A stretch of 64,000 nt of DNA from Bacteroidota bacterium (GTDB lineage Bacteria; Bacteroidota; Ignavibacteria; SZUA-365), in the NCBI GenBank assembly GCA_014860565.1, contig JACZJN010000045.1:1-64000 (forward strand), given 5' to 3'. The position numbers and the translations under genes are program-made. Below the pieces are notes generated by a model. That model was not told the DNA's origin, searched no databases, and saw only the letters and a list, made by a program, of their open reading frames with translations. Below, piece by piece: positions 17,670 to 27,422 of the stretch. The first letter of the stretch is position 1. Every line of letters starts with the position of its first letter.

Positions 17670-19442
17670 GTGAGCTCCACCGTTTCTCACGCATATCGAC
17701 TATTTGTGATATCGTCCCTGTTCGGGGCGATATTCCTTTTTCACGGTTGCCTCAGCCTCATCGACGGTATCCTGATGCCGCCGCAGGCCTTTCTGGACCA
17801 GGAATTCATGGTTGCGGTCGACGGTTCGGTCATTGGCCACGGGGGCGGTATGGCAGGGCTTGTCGTGCAGGTGCCGGAAGGTTTCGAATTCGTGGGCGCC
17901 AGCTATATAACGGCATCCGCGCGGCGCGCGCTGCGCCGGAACAGTAATATCGCAGCGCGCTACAAGGCCGAGAAAGGGCATGTGGTCATTGCGCTGGGAG
18001 ACAGCATTCCCACGAGCAGGGAAACAGATGCCGACGTGAGGGTACTGCTGCGCTTCATTCCGAAGGAAGCGGGAACATTCACATTCAAATTCGTGACGGG
18101 CGTCGTTGCCGAGCATAACGGACGTCTGGTCTGGCGCAGCACCGATCCGCCGGATCTCCGCGACTTCGCGGAAATGCAGGAAGAGCGGCTGACGCGCTCC
18201 GTTCAGGTGGTGTATGCCGAACGCAACGGGACGGCTGCGATCGAACTTGCGGGGAATCGGCAGCATCTGCTGTGTCCCGACAGCGGGCTGTTCCGGTTGG
18301 CTCTCGAGCGTGATTTTACCATCGAGACGTGGTGCACAACCACGTCTCTCGACGCACCGCTTTTGAGTTCGCGACCGGACGATTTCAATACCGCCTATCC
18401 GTTCGAATTGCGTGTCTCACCCTGGGGCGAGGCCCAGTTACGATGCGCCGACGGGCATCATTCGTGGACAAGCGGGCGTGGGCCATTCATTGCTGATGGC
18501 AGCTGGCATCATCTCGCAGTTTCATGGTGTACCGACAGTCTGCGATTCATGCTCTTCGTCGACGGCCACGCCGCCGACACGCTACAGGTCCCCGCGGAGA
18601 TGCGCGGAGTGGCTGCGCAGCAGCTGCTGCTGGGGACCAACATTCCGCGGACCCAGTTTGCCCGTGCGTCATTCGATGAATTTCGCCTATGGGAAACCTG
18701 CCGCAACGAGCAGGAGGTAGCGTATTACCGCGACCTGGCTCTCAGCGGATACGAAACGAATCTCTACGTTCTGTTCTCCTTCGACAATGGCATCGACGGG
18801 CGCATCCCCGGTCAATCACAGCTCGACAGTCTGTGGCTCTTCGCCTACAATAATCCGCGTCTCGTTGTTTCCACGACACCGCTGCGCATTGAGCTGCTGG
18901 CGTTCAGTGCCGTGCAGGACGGCGACAGTGTGCGCATGAGCTGGGAGACATACGATGAATCGAAGGTGCGTGGCTACGAAGTGGAGAAGCGGTTGGAATC
19001 GGGCCGGTACGCGGTGCTTCAGCATATCGAACCCATGCGCACGGTAGAGCGGCATCAGGTGTACTCCGTGACCGACACATGGCGGGGTCGCGAGATCGCC
19101 TATTACAGACTCAGAAAAATAAATACGGACGGAACGGTGTTGTTTTCAGACGAGGTGCCGATCGGCACGGAGACGATTCTGAATTTCAGCCTTGAGGACA
19201 ACATCCCGAATCCCTTCACGGAAACGACGGAAATCCATTACACACTGTCGAAACGGACACGCGTCGATCTTTCCGTCTATGACATTATGGGCAGTGAAAT
19301 CAGCGTGCTTGTGGCTGAACGGCAGGAGGCCGGGAGCTATGTCGTGAGCTTCGATGGCCGCGATCTGCCAGGAGGCATGTATTTTTACAAAATGCGCACA
19401 AGTACTGGTTCTCAAACAAAAAAGATGTATCTTGCCAAGTGA
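17670..19442 (+). CDS. Secreted LamG/concanavalin-like protein with T9SS sorting domain
   Basis: 590 aa with a GTG start 12 bp after nuoI. A hydrophobic N-terminus (residues 10-30) is a signal peptide; FLFHGC is only an imperfect lipobox. A beta-rich domain (about 40-180) precedes a LamG/concanavalin-like domain (about 195-370; DFTIETW, GSWHHLAVSW, FDEFRLW are typical LamG strand motifs). A fibronectin-like stretch follows, then a T9SS type A C-terminal domain (about 510-590: NIPNPFTETTEIHYTLS, ...LPGGMYFYKM...KKMYLAK). The sorting domain means outer-membrane translocation by T9SS and surface anchoring or release. The LamG domain suggests binding of sugars or another surface ligand. The ligand is unknown. 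Confidence 0.85.
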   Translation: MSSTVSHAYRLFVISSLFGAIFLFHGCLSLIDGILMPPQAFLDQEFMVAVDGSVIGHGGGMAGLVVQVPEGFEFVGASYITASARRALRRNSNIAARYKAEKGHVVIALGDSIPTSRETDADVRVLLRFIPKEAGTFTFKFVTGVVAEHNGRLVWRSTDPPDLRDFAEMQEERLTRSVQVVYAERNGTAAIELAGNRQHLLCPDSGLFRLALERDFTIETWCTTTSLDAPLLSSRPDDFNTAYPFELRVSPWGEAQLRCADGHHSWTSGRGPFIADGSWHHLAVSWCTDSLRFMLFVDGHAADTLQVPAEMRGVAAQQLLLGTNIPRTQFARASFDEFRLWETCRNEQEVAYYRDLALSGYETNLYVLFSFDNGIDGRIPGQSQLDSLWLFAYNNPRLVVSTTPLRIELLAFSAVQDGDSVRMSWETYDESKVRGYEVEKRLESGRYAVLQHIEPMRTVERHQVYSVTDTWRGREIAYYRLRKINTDGTVLFSDEVPIGTETILNFSLEDNIPNPFTETTEIHYTLSKRTRVDLSVYDIMGSEISVLVAERQEAGSYVVSFDGRDLPGGMYFYKMRTSTGSQTKKMYLAK

Positions 19443-19483
19443 AATTCTCGGGGAAGATAGACCGTGCGACGGTACTTCCGTGT

Positions 19484-19507
19484 GCTGTTTTACCCCGGAA
19501 AAACAGC
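19484..19507 (+). terminator. Possible terminator hairpin
   Basis: The stem GCTGTTTT/AAAACAGC (19484-19491 with 19500-19507) lies 42 bp after the LamG gene stop and is followed by TT only. The remaining part of the 287-bp gap up to 19730 is AT-richer than its surroundings and should hold the promoter of the next gene, but no confident box was identified. Confidence 0.35.
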
Positions 19508-19729
19508 TTGACATTCGTAGCACCCTTGGTTAATTTTAGCTTTATTATACTTACATGACGTTTATTTGCGGAGATGCAGCTACAATTTCACGGAGAAGCG
19601 AACGGTTGGAGCACGCCTTCAATCGTTCATGTGACACATCTTCGCTACCCAGCTGAATCTGCGAGCGATACAAGTAAAGTGAATGAACCATATCAGCTCA
19701 ATTATTCCCCAACTGCCAGGAGGTATTTC

Positions 19730-22700
19730 ATGAGGAAGTTGACTCTTCTTTCAGCAGTATTTCTTCTCGGCGTACTGCTTACGCAGGTGGGGTTTGCGAA
19801 CGGGACGTACAAGTACGTGAGCAAGCCGCATCTTCGTATTCAAGCCGGCCAGACGACTATCGACGCCATTTACGTTCCCGTGAATGTGCCGATATCCGAT
19901 CTGCGCGTCGGCGTGTATGCCAAGACCATCATGTACTCTTCATTGCGTATCACCCTCACCTCTCCGTACGGACAGCAGGTGGTGCTGAAGCAGGAGAGCG
20001 GCAACCCCGCGGCTACCCCGCTCTACGGATCGCTGGGCTCGTCTCGTTCGTATGCCCTTTTCCAGCAGGGTGGCAATCCTCTTGGCGCCCAGCCGAATGA
20101 TCGCACTCTCAACACGGCAACCAGTCTGTCCATCATGAACGGAGTACTCTCCGCCGGATGGTGGCAGATATTGGTCGTTGACGAGCGCAATTATGCCACC
20201 AGTGCTCCGCCTCAGGACGGCTTCCTCGAGGAGTGGGCCCTGATGTTCAACCGTCAGATTATTGAAGCGGTGCAGCCGTTCAATCCTCCCGTCAATCTGG
20301 TTTTCCCCGGTGGTTCCACCATCCGCGGACAGATTAACGGCACCACGGCAACGCAGACCAATCCCAACCGCGCTCAGATTCCCAATGAAAGTGGTAACCC
20401 GGGTCTCCTCTGCAACGGAGCAGGCAACGACCCGAGCGTCGTGCTCGGCAAGAACGGCGATGCATTCCCCGTGATTATTTCCGGTCACCCCGGTGCCATT
20501 GTTGGCCAGACCGCAAACGGTTATCCGGCAGGACGTTTCCGCGTGACTATTACCGTTGAGACGAACTTTGCTCCGGGCAGCACATTCATCACCGGTCTGA
20601 CCGAAGATATCTCGATTTATTTCGGCCGCGTGGCAGACGCCCCCGGCATTCTTCCTCTTCCCGCACCCCCGGGCGTTGGCGATCCTGGCTTCCAGGCCAA
20701 GAATGCCTCCGGCTGGCCCACTGGTGCCGGTACGGTCAATACACTGCAGGGCGGCGCAAGCGGTCTCTACGGTGGTGTGCGTCTCGCAGCCTGCCTCTCG
20801 CCGCTTCCCGGTGTTGATGAGTACGGCTACGATTGCGTGACCTTCGACGACTTCGCATTCGATCAGATTGCAGACAACATCACTGCCGGTCCGAACGGCG
20901 GTTTCGCAGGAACACTGCGCGGTGAGCAGGCACTCAGCACGCTCAACGGTCAGCCCGTTGATGGTCTCTATTATGTTTCCGTCTACGATTGCTTCAATGA
21001 CGCACAGCTTGGCTTCGGCCACATTCGCGTGACCTATCTCCAGGTCGAATACATCGTCGGCGGCGGCGAGATCTCCGATCCTTCCCGCCATCAGGGCTTC
21101 GTTGGTCCGCTCATGGGCGTGCCCATCCCGGGTACCTTCACGGGTTCGGCCCTCGGCTATCTCTCCGACGTGGTCGGCGTGATTCCGCCGTACAAGGAAA
21201 ATGCCAAGGATCAGGATCCCATCCTCGTCTTCTGGGCAACGCAGAAAATGTACCCGAAGGATGCGACCGGTACCGAGCGCATCATGGCCATCGACCAGAA
21301 CAACTATGCGCCGCCTTCGGCAACGCATTATCACGGTCCGTATGCCTATCCGGGCGCACTTGACAGCGATCCTTTGGTCGCCGGTGCTCTGGTGAACGCT
21401 GACGTTCTCCTCGTGCCCAAGGGTGATTACAATCTCCGCCTCAACCTCATGCAGGCCCGTTACGACGATGATCTCGCCGACAATCAGTTCGAGTCGCCTG
21501 AGATCAACGTCAACGATGTCTCCCTGTCGTATCATGGCAATCAGGTTGTGCAGTGGAACAGCTTCATCAATCCTGAGAACACCGGTGTTATCGCCTCCGC
21601 GACGATCGGTCCGAATCAGGGTCTCGGCGATGCCTTTACACTGTTCAAGTTCCCGACCTCGAAGGTTGCCAGCGTCGATTACCGTTTTGACAAGGGTACC
21701 GTGGTCACACCGCGCGCCCGTGTCCGTGCAACGATCTGGGCATGTGCCGGTGGATACACGGGTGCACCGCAGACGGTCGTCGCCCGCTCACCGTATGTCA
21801 GCATGAATGACTATGTCGAAGGCAACTGGCGTACTTTCCCGATCTACCCGATCGATAATAACGGAAACGCCGACGTTGCAGCCGGTGGTTCGGTGAGCCT
21901 TGCCCCGGGTACCTACGTTGTCACCATCGACAACGGCGACAACCAGGGCGGACAGGTCCTTCTCTACCCGTACACATACGGCGTCATTCCGGCGCTCAAT
22001 GATCGCTATGAAAGCTATGTTTTCGGCGACCTGTTCGGTCCGCTTGGCCCGTACGCGACGCTTGGAACCCGCATGACCTACATCAACACGGATAACGCGA
22101 CTCCGCCGAACCTTTCGTTCGGAACCGCCAACACGACGTTCGCTAACTTCGTCGCTCCTATCCGTGTCAACATGACCAACCTCAACGATTTCGCGGTCAA
22201 CTATGTCCGCTGGTCGAGCCAGACCGCGCACGATGAAGCCATCACTGTCGGTCAGCCTGTGACCCCGATCGTGAGCGTGACGGCTGCTTCCACGCAGGGC
22301 GGCAACACCAAGGACTTCAATATTTACCTCGGCGTGTACGACGGTGGAAACAACCTGCTGTACAGTGACATGGTCAATGTTGCAAACACTGGTGGAATCA
22401 ACGGTTACCAGACACTCTCGATCAATCTGGATCCCTGGACCCCGCAGACAGGCGGCGTCTACAAGGTCAGAGCATACTTTACCCGCAATCCTGATGATCA
22501 GAATCCTGTGAACGACAGGATCGAATACGACCTCACCGTCCTCGCACAGCCGGTCGTCATGTACGATCCGGGTGTGAGTGCGTCACAGCTCAACGAGCTG
22601 GTTGATGTGCTCAGCAGCCGCGGTACGAATCCTGTGCTTGTCAACGCCAGCGAAGGAAACCTCGCAGCATACAAGAACAGCACGATCTTTGTTCTCGGCA

Positions 22701-23467
22701 ACGTCAACAGCGATCTTCTTACTCCGGCCATCGCCAATGGCAACGACATTGCGTTCGTCTACGATCGCAGCAGCAAGATTGGTTCCACGATGCAGGCAAT
22801 CGACGTCCTTTACGGCATCGAGCGCGTACGTCCGGTGGACTATTCGAATCTCGAACTTGCCGCCACGCTCAAGGTTGATCCCAATGCTGTTCCTGAGGGC
22901 ACGGTGAAGGCAGTCCAGCTTCCCGAATTCCGTTCGAAGGAAGATGTATTGACCTACATCGCATCGCAGGATCTCAAGGTCGAAGCACCGCAGTCGTTCC
23001 GCAAGGATCGTGTCACTGCGACCAGCTATGACAACGTGATTTCTGCCGCAAGCGGCAGCAAATACGGCGATATCCGCTTCACCAGCGAAAACATGGGCTC
23101 CCTCGGTGTTATCTACACCGTGCCCAGCATTCGTAAGGCGGGACCTGCCGTCGAAGTCAATCCGACTCCGGCTGCATTCGCTCTCCAGCAGAACTATCCC
23201 AACCCGTTCAATCCTTCGACGGTTATCTCCTACACACTGCCTGAGGCCAGTGTCGTGACCCTGCGCATTATGGATGTGCTTGGCCGCGAGATTGCAACCC
23301 TCGTCAGCAGCACGCAGGATGCCGGCACCTACTCTGTCAATTGGAAGGGTATGGATCAGAACGGCGTCGATGTTCCCTCTGGCAACTACTTCTATCGTAT
23401 CGATGCAGTGCCCACCAGCGGTGCCGCTTCCTTCTCGAACACGATGAAGATGGTGCTGTCCAAGTAA
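19730..23467 (+). CDS. Giant secreted protein with P-like domain and T9SS sorting domain
   Basis: 1245 aa from ATG 19730, which follows a perfect CCAGGAGG site; the open frame extends to 19574 without support. The signal peptide ends QVGFANG. Residues about 25-165 read like a proprotein-convertase P-like beta domain (SDLRVGVYAKT, SSLRITLTSPYG, SAGWWQILVVDE). Several further beta-sandwich repeats follow. The C-terminus (about 1155-1245) is a textbook type A sorting domain: LQQNYPNPFNPSTVISYTLP, DVLGREIATLVSS, VPSGNYFYRI, KMVLSK. It is therefore exported across the outer membrane by T9SS. P-like domains often cap or stabilise secreted proteases, but no catalytic domain was recognised here, so a structural or adhesive surface role is more likely. 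The 18-bp hairpin downstream suggests a single-gene transcript. Confidence 0.88.
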   Translation: MRKLTLLSAVFLLGVLLTQVGFANGTYKYVSKPHLRIQAGQTTIDAIYVPVNVPISDLRVGVYAKTIMYSSLRITLTSPYGQQVVLKQESGNPAATPLYGSLGSSRSYALFQQGGNPLGAQPNDRTLNTATSLSIMNGVLSAGWWQILVVDERNYATSAPPQDGFLEEWALMFNRQIIEAVQPFNPPVNLVFPGGSTIRGQINGTTATQTNPNRAQIPNESGNPGLLCNGAGNDPSVVLGKNGDAFPVIISGHPGAIVGQTANGYPAGRFRVTITVETNFAPGSTFITGLTEDISIYFGRVADAPGILPLPAPPGVGDPGFQAKNASGWPTGAGTVNTLQGGASGLYGGVRLAACLSPLPGVDEYGYDCVTFDDFAFDQIADNITAGPNGGFAGTLRGEQALSTLNGQPVDGLYYVSVYDCFNDAQLGFGHIRVTYLQVEYIVGGGEISDPSRHQGFVGPLMGVPIPGTFTGSALGYLSDVVGVIPPYKENAKDQDPILVFWATQKMYPKDATGTERIMAIDQNNYAPPSATHYHGPYAYPGALDSDPLVAGALVNADVLLVPKGDYNLRLNLMQARYDDDLADNQFESPEINVNDVSLSYHGNQVVQWNSFINPENTGVIASATIGPNQGLGDAFTLFKFPTSKVASVDYRFDKGTVVTPRARVRATIWACAGGYTGAPQTVVARSPYVSMNDYVEGNWRTFPIYPIDNNGNADVAAGGSVSLAPGTYVVTIDNGDNQGGQVLLYPYTYGVIPALNDRYESYVFGDLFGPLGPYATLGTRMTYINTDNATPPNLSFGTANTTFANFVAPIRVNMTNLNDFAVNYVRWSSQTAHDEAITVGQPVTPIVSVTAASTQGGNTKDFNIYLGVYDGGNNLLYSDMVNVANTGGINGYQTLSINLDPWTPQTGGVYKVRAYFTRNPDDQNPVNDRIEYDLTVLAQPVVMYDPGVSASQLNELVDVLSSRGTNPVLVNASEGNLAAYKNSTIFVLGNVNSDLLTPAIANGNDIAFVYDRSSKIGSTMQAIDVLYGIERVRPVDYSNLELAATLKVDPNAVPEGTVKAVQLPEFRSKEDVLTYIASQDLKVEAPQSFRKDRVTATSYDNVISAASGSKYGDIRFTSENMGSLGVIYTVPSIRKAGPAVEVNPTPAAFALQQNYPNPFNPSTVISYTLPEASVVTLRIMDVLGREIATLVSSTQDAGTYSVNWKGMDQNGVDVPSGNYFYRIDAVPTSGAASFSNTMKMVLSK

Positions 23468-23507
23468 GTCCGCGGATTCCGCGCTTACCAGACAGGAACG
23501 AACAAGT

Positions 23508-23546
23508 GAACGCGCCCTGTCCGCCATCGGCGGACAGGGCGTGTTC
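23508..23546 (+). terminator. Long perfect hairpin after the giant T9SS gene
   Basis: 18-bp stem (23508-23525 with 23529-23546) with a 3-nt loop ATC and one G-T wobble, 40 bp after the stop. No T run follows. It probably terminates or protects the transcript. The rest of the 213-bp gap to 23681 shows nothing I can name. Confidence 0.55.
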
Positions 23547-23680
23547 GTATTTCACACATCGCGATTGCAGGGATGTCGCCCGGGTCGAACGCTTCAGGGA
23601 TCCTGCCCCGGGTAAGGGGTAGTATGTTTAAATCATTATGTGTACTTTAGTTTTTCCGCACTTTCATGGATGGAATTCGC

Positions 23681-24901
23681 ATGCATATTCGCTCTGCTGT
23701 CGCTGTTTTCTGCGTTCTATTCCCCGCATTCACCGCACTGTCACAGATCCCGTGTGACCCTCTCTCATACTTCAACGAGAGCGGACAGGAACTCGTCTAT
23801 CGGCAGGCCGTACCGACTCCCTGGTTCGCTGTGCGCATGACTGCTGATTGGGTTGCGACAATTGATACGGCATTCATCGGCATGGGCGTAGAGCGGGCCA
23901 TGTCTAGCGGAATGCGTCCGGATACTCTCGAGGTCCGTGTGCTTGCAAATCAGCTCCCCACCTATTTCATCCTTGATCAATTCATCGCACTCATTCCGCC
24001 AAATCTGCAGGGGCTCGTCCCGGATGCGATGTATATCATCGAATTTACCATAGACAGCCCGATCGCATGGGTTGATCCACCCAACGACTTTTATCTCGCC
24101 TGGCGGGTACGCGGACCTTCCGGTGATGTGGCGCGCATTCGGATGATGAAGCCTGCACAGGATCCAACCCGCTCCATTATCATCAACCAAAACAATACAA
24201 CCACGTTGGCCACGGATTATATGCGGACACAGTTGCAGCTCGGAACTGCTGATTCCGTTGATTTCCGCACCCAGACCCACGTCTGCTGGCAAAACGGAAC
24301 TCCCGTGGAGCTTACTTCCTTTACTGCGCGCAGTATCAACGACGCCGTGCTACTCGAATGGCACACCGCCACGGAAGAAAACAACAGTGGATTCAGCATC
24401 GAACGGCTCGCCGCGAGCTCCGATAAGGGCATGATGAACCTCTGGGAACGCATCGGTTTCGTGGATGGGCACGGGACAACCACTGCAGCGCAGTCATATT
24501 CTTTTATCGATTCCCATCCGCTCCCCGGGGCCAATCCCGATGGGCGAGTCCGCTACAGACTGCGACAGATCGATTTCGACGGAAGGACGGACCTTTCGCC
24601 GATCGTGGAGATTACCCTCCCGAATTCCTTTGCTTTTTCTCTGGAACAGAACTATCCCAATCCTGTCCGCGTCTCAGCGGGCAGCACCATCGCGGCAATT
24701 GCACTCCCTTCAGCTCAGAGTGCCCGGCTCGAACTTTTCGATGCCCTCGGGCGTTCGGTCGCGCTCATCGCAGACCGTCCTTTCTCCGCGGGACGCCATC
24801 AATTATTGATTCCGTTGCAGGGACTCCGTACCGGAATGTATTTTTATCGGTTGACGTCAGCTGGACAGTCGCTCACGCGCCGTCTGTCCGTCGTCGAATA
24901 A
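23681..24901 (+). CDS. Secreted protein with T9SS sorting domain
   Basis: 406 aa from ATG 23681 (GGATGG upstream); ATG 23666 in the same frame adds five residues. The signal peptide ends TALSQ. The middle is a beta-rich region without a recognised fold. From about residue 210, a fibronectin-like module characteristic of many T9SS cargo proteins (PVELTSFTARSINDAVLLEW, ...NNSGFSIER) leads into a type A sorting domain (LEQNYPNPVRVSAGS, DALGRSVALI, TGMYFYRLTS, RRLSVVE). Function is unknown beyond surface delivery. The glycosyltransferase gene begins 10 bp later, so the two may be co-transcribed. Confidence 0.8.
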   Translation: MHIRSAVAVFCVLFPAFTALSQIPCDPLSYFNESGQELVYRQAVPTPWFAVRMTADWVATIDTAFIGMGVERAMSSGMRPDTLEVRVLANQLPTYFILDQFIALIPPNLQGLVPDAMYIIEFTIDSPIAWVDPPNDFYLAWRVRGPSGDVARIRMMKPAQDPTRSIIINQNNTTTLATDYMRTQLQLGTADSVDFRTQTHVCWQNGTPVELTSFTARSINDAVLLEWHTATEENNSGFSIERLAASSDKGMMNLWERIGFVDGHGTTTAAQSYSFIDSHPLPGANPDGRVRYRLRQIDFDGRTDLSPIVEITLPNSFAFSLEQNYPNPVRVSAGSTIAAIALPSAQSARLELFDALGRSVALIADRPFSAGRHQLLIPLQGLRTGMYFYRLTSAGQSLTRRLSVVE

Positions 24902-24911
24902 CCCGAGACCG

Positions 24912-26765
24912 ATGAAGCGGAACTCCCCGCCATCAGGATCTGATCACCGCACGCCATGGCGCGGTCTCCAGAGCCCGGATATCCTCATCCCTGCGGCCTT
25001 GTTCGCGGGTGCCGTCGTTTTCCGTTTGCTCTTTGTCTTTTCGCTCGAAGACACACCGTTCTTTCTTCAGCATTTCTCCGACACGCGCTTGTACATGCGG
25101 CTGGCCGGGCAGATCAATGGTGCGGGCATCCCGCATGCATATTTCATGTCGCCGCTCTATCCCTATATCATCGCCGTTGTGCAGAAAATAACCGGGAATC
25201 CGGAACTGTGGGTGCGGATTCTCCAGAGCGTCTTCGGCGGTACGACGGTACTGTTGACCTACCTTCTCGGAATCAAACTCTTTCAAAGATGGACGGGGAT
25301 CCTCGCCGCGGTCATCGTCGCCATGTATGCTCCGCTGATCTATTACGACGGACTCATTCTCACCGAATCACTGCAGACGTTGCTCCTCACCGCACATCTT
25401 TTCTTCCTCATTTCGGCATTCGAGCGAAGGGATCTGTGGTATTGGATCGGCGCAGGCATTCTGCTCGGTCTTTCCGTGATTACTCGTGCCTCCATCATAC
25501 TATTTTTACCTACGCTCTTCGTGATGTGGCTGTTCATGCGTGGACAGTCTCGTCCGCCGTTGCGCAACATTCTTGTGTATGCCGCTGCGACGCTGCTTCT
25601 GTTGCTGCCAACCGCGCTGCATAATGCGGCGACGGAAGGCGTGTTCATGCCAGTGACATCTTCGTTTGGCTACAATCTGTATGCCGGCAACAATGCGAAC
25701 GCGACCGGTTTGTACGCCATGCCGGAGGGAGTGGATCTTGACAGGGATCTCAACGGGAGGCGCTGGGCCGAGCAACACACCGGTCGAGAAATGAACGCGG
25801 CGGAAGTGTCAGCGTTTTGGCGTGATCGCGCCATTGCCTGGATCACCGCCCATCCCGTGGATGCAGTATCCCTGCTCGGGCGCAAGTTTCTGCTGTTCTT
25901 CCATAGCGGTGAAATCGATCAGCTGGGTCTCAGCATGCGATTTTTTACCTCTGAATTCGGGCCGGTGTTGGGACTTCCCGCGGGCATCTTCCCTGCGTTG
26001 CTGATCCTCGCGGTGATCGGACTGCTTCTCGCGCTGCCGGAGCGCCGCGGCGGCTGGATTCCACCCATGTTCATCGCGGTATACGTTTTTTCGACCATCG
26101 TATTCTTTGTCAGCGGCCGTCTGCGTCTGCCGCTGATGCCTGTACTGGTCACATACGCGGCGTACGCGCTTGTTACGATTGTCCAGCGGAGCCGTGCAGG
26201 GACGATCATGTCACTGCGCATGCCCGTGATCGTTGGGGCGTCTGCCGTGCTCGCAGTGTTCATTATGCAACCGGAAGTGCATCAGGGATTCGAGCAGGAG
26301 TACATCAAGCTCGGGCAGGCGGCATTTGTCAGCGGGGATTATAGTGGGGCGGAGTTGCGTTTTCGTGCTTCGCTGAAGGAGGAAGAGACCGTTGACGGTC
26401 TCGTGAATCTGGGGAATGCGCTCGCGGCGCAGCACCGCGCCGACGAAGCCGCCGTGCAGTACCGCGCAGCGCTCACGCGCGACTCGACCGATGCGCTTGC
26501 ATGGTTCAACTTCGGCAACCTGCGGATGCAGACCGGGAGTCCTCAATATGCATACGGATACTGGAAAAAGGCCGTCGAGTGCGATCCCCTTCTCGCGGAG
26601 GCCCGGAGAAATCTCGGGCTGCTGCTGATGCAGGCGGGTCGCCTTCCTGAAGCAGAGCAGCAGCTGCGGATGTATCTCGAGCTCGAAACCGATACTGCGC
26701 GCCGTGCGGAGGTAGGGAAGGATCTGCAACATCTGCAGCAAATGATCCGATCAACCAGCAGGTGA
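24912..26765 (+). CDS. Glycosyltransferase-39-like membrane protein with TPR tail
   Basis: 617 aa. About ten or eleven membrane helices fill residues 25-445. The first periplasmic loop holds an acidic motif (FSDTRLYMRLA), and the loop after helix 5 is consistent with ArnT/PMT-type (GT39/GT83) enzymes, which move sugars from polyprenyl carriers to proteins or lipids outside the cytoplasmic membrane. The C-terminal 150 residues form TPR repeats (LGQAAFVSGDYSGAELRFRA, ...VNLGNALAAQHRADEAAVQY, ...WFNFGNLRMQTGSPQYAYGY, ...RRNLGLLLMQAGRLPEAEQQ). Membrane GT-TPR fusions are common in Bacteroidota. Protein O-glycosylation of exported proteins is known in this phylum, so glycosylation of the neighbouring T9SS cargo is possible but unproven. 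Confidence 0.8.
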   Translation: MKRNSPPSGSDHRTPWRGLQSPDILIPAALFAGAVVFRLLFVFSLEDTPFFLQHFSDTRLYMRLAGQINGAGIPHAYFMSPLYPYIIAVVQKITGNPELWVRILQSVFGGTTVLLTYLLGIKLFQRWTGILAAVIVAMYAPLIYYDGLILTESLQTLLLTAHLFFLISAFERRDLWYWIGAGILLGLSVITRASIILFLPTLFVMWLFMRGQSRPPLRNILVYAAATLLLLLPTALHNAATEGVFMPVTSSFGYNLYAGNNANATGLYAMPEGVDLDRDLNGRRWAEQHTGREMNAAEVSAFWRDRAIAWITAHPVDAVSLLGRKFLLFFHSGEIDQLGLSMRFFTSEFGPVLGLPAGIFPALLILAVIGLLLALPERRGGWIPPMFIAVYVFSTIVFFVSGRLRLPLMPVLVTYAAYALVTIVQRSRAGTIMSLRMPVIVGASAVLAVFIMQPEVHQGFEQEYIKLGQAAFVSGDYSGAELRFRASLKEEETVDGLVNLGNALAAQHRADEAAVQYRAALTRDSTDALAWFNFGNLRMQTGSPQYAYGYWKKAVECDPLLAEARRNLGLLLMQAGRLPEAEQQLRMYLELETDTARRAEVGKDLQHLQQMIRSTSR

Positions 26766-26808
26766 GCCATTGCGCGCAGGAAACGTTTCCTGCCGACCAA
26801 AAGAAAAA

Positions 26809-26832
26809 AACGCCCCAGTCATTTGGGGCGTT
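26809..26832 (-). terminator. Intrinsic terminator of the CBS-domain gene
   Basis: A perfect 9-bp stem AACGCCCCA/TGGGGCGTT with a 6-nt loop lies directly after the CBS gene stop. On the minus strand it is followed by TTTTTTCTTTT, so it is a classic intrinsic terminator for that gene and sits between convergent genes. Confidence 0.85.
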
Positions 26833-26835
26833 GTG

Positions 26836-27396
26836 TCATGCTTCGTCGTCTGCCAGCAAGTCGGGTTCATCGGACAAGGGGAATTCCTCCTCTGCGACGG
26901 CCAGGGGATGGGGGGGCAGATTCAACACCTCGTCCGCGAAATGTTGGACGAGATACGAGATGATGTCCTTGACCGAGCAAAGACCAACGGGCTCGAACAG
27001 ATCATTGACGAGTGGAATATGGCGATACCCCCCGAGGTCCATGAGATTCAGCGCGTAGGCGATGGTGTCATCTTCATTGAGTGCCTGCGGATTGATGGTC
27101 ATCACCTCCGTAATCGGAGTGACACGCAAATCAAATGAACTCCCGACGATTTTCTTCAGCACATCGCGCTCTGTAAAAATGCCAAGCAGCTTGCGATGGC
27201 TCGTCACCAGGACGCAGCCGATGCGCTTGCTTTGCATGAGGCGAATGGCATCGCGTATCGGGGTATCGATATCAACCGTGATCGCCGGTTTCATGAGGCT
27301 GCGCAACGAGCGGCGCAAATCGTTCACTTCAAGCGCAGGGATGTAGGGATCTGCGTCCTGGGTGAAAACGATATCCGGATCATCCTTCCTGTTCAT
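26836..27396 (-). CDS. CBS-domain pair protein
   Basis: 186 aa from ATG 27396; a GTG at 27405 is also possible. Two CBS domains occupy about residues 33-90 (MKPAITVDIDTPIRDAI, GIFTERDVLKKIV) and 96-155 (MTINPQALNEDDTIAYA, GLCSVKDIISYLV). CBS pairs bind adenosine nucleotides and usually regulate another protein. No enzyme or channel domain is fused here, so it is a stand-alone sensor. The acidic C-terminal tail (EEEFPLSDEPDLLADDEA) is notable. Its transcript probably begins in the short gap next to the ammonia-lyase gene, which is 26 bp upstream, so the two may form one operon. Confidence 0.85.
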   Translation of the reverse strand: MNRKDDPDIVFTQDADPYIPALEVNDLRRSLRSLMKPAITVDIDTPIRDAIRLMQSKRIGCVLVTSHRKLLGIFTERDVLKKIVGSSFDLRVTPITEVMTINPQALNEDDTIAYALNLMDLGGYRHIPLVNDLFEPVGLCSVKDIISYLVQHFADEVLNLPPHPLAVAEEEFPLSDEPDLLADDEA

Positions 27397-27422
27397 CACA
27401 ACCACTTTCGCTGATGAATAAA

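Noticed and set aside
19508-19551. TTGACA and TATACT as promoter of the giant T9SS gene
   Set aside because: The boxes are about 32 bp apart, too far for a sigma-70 promoter, and no better pair was found.
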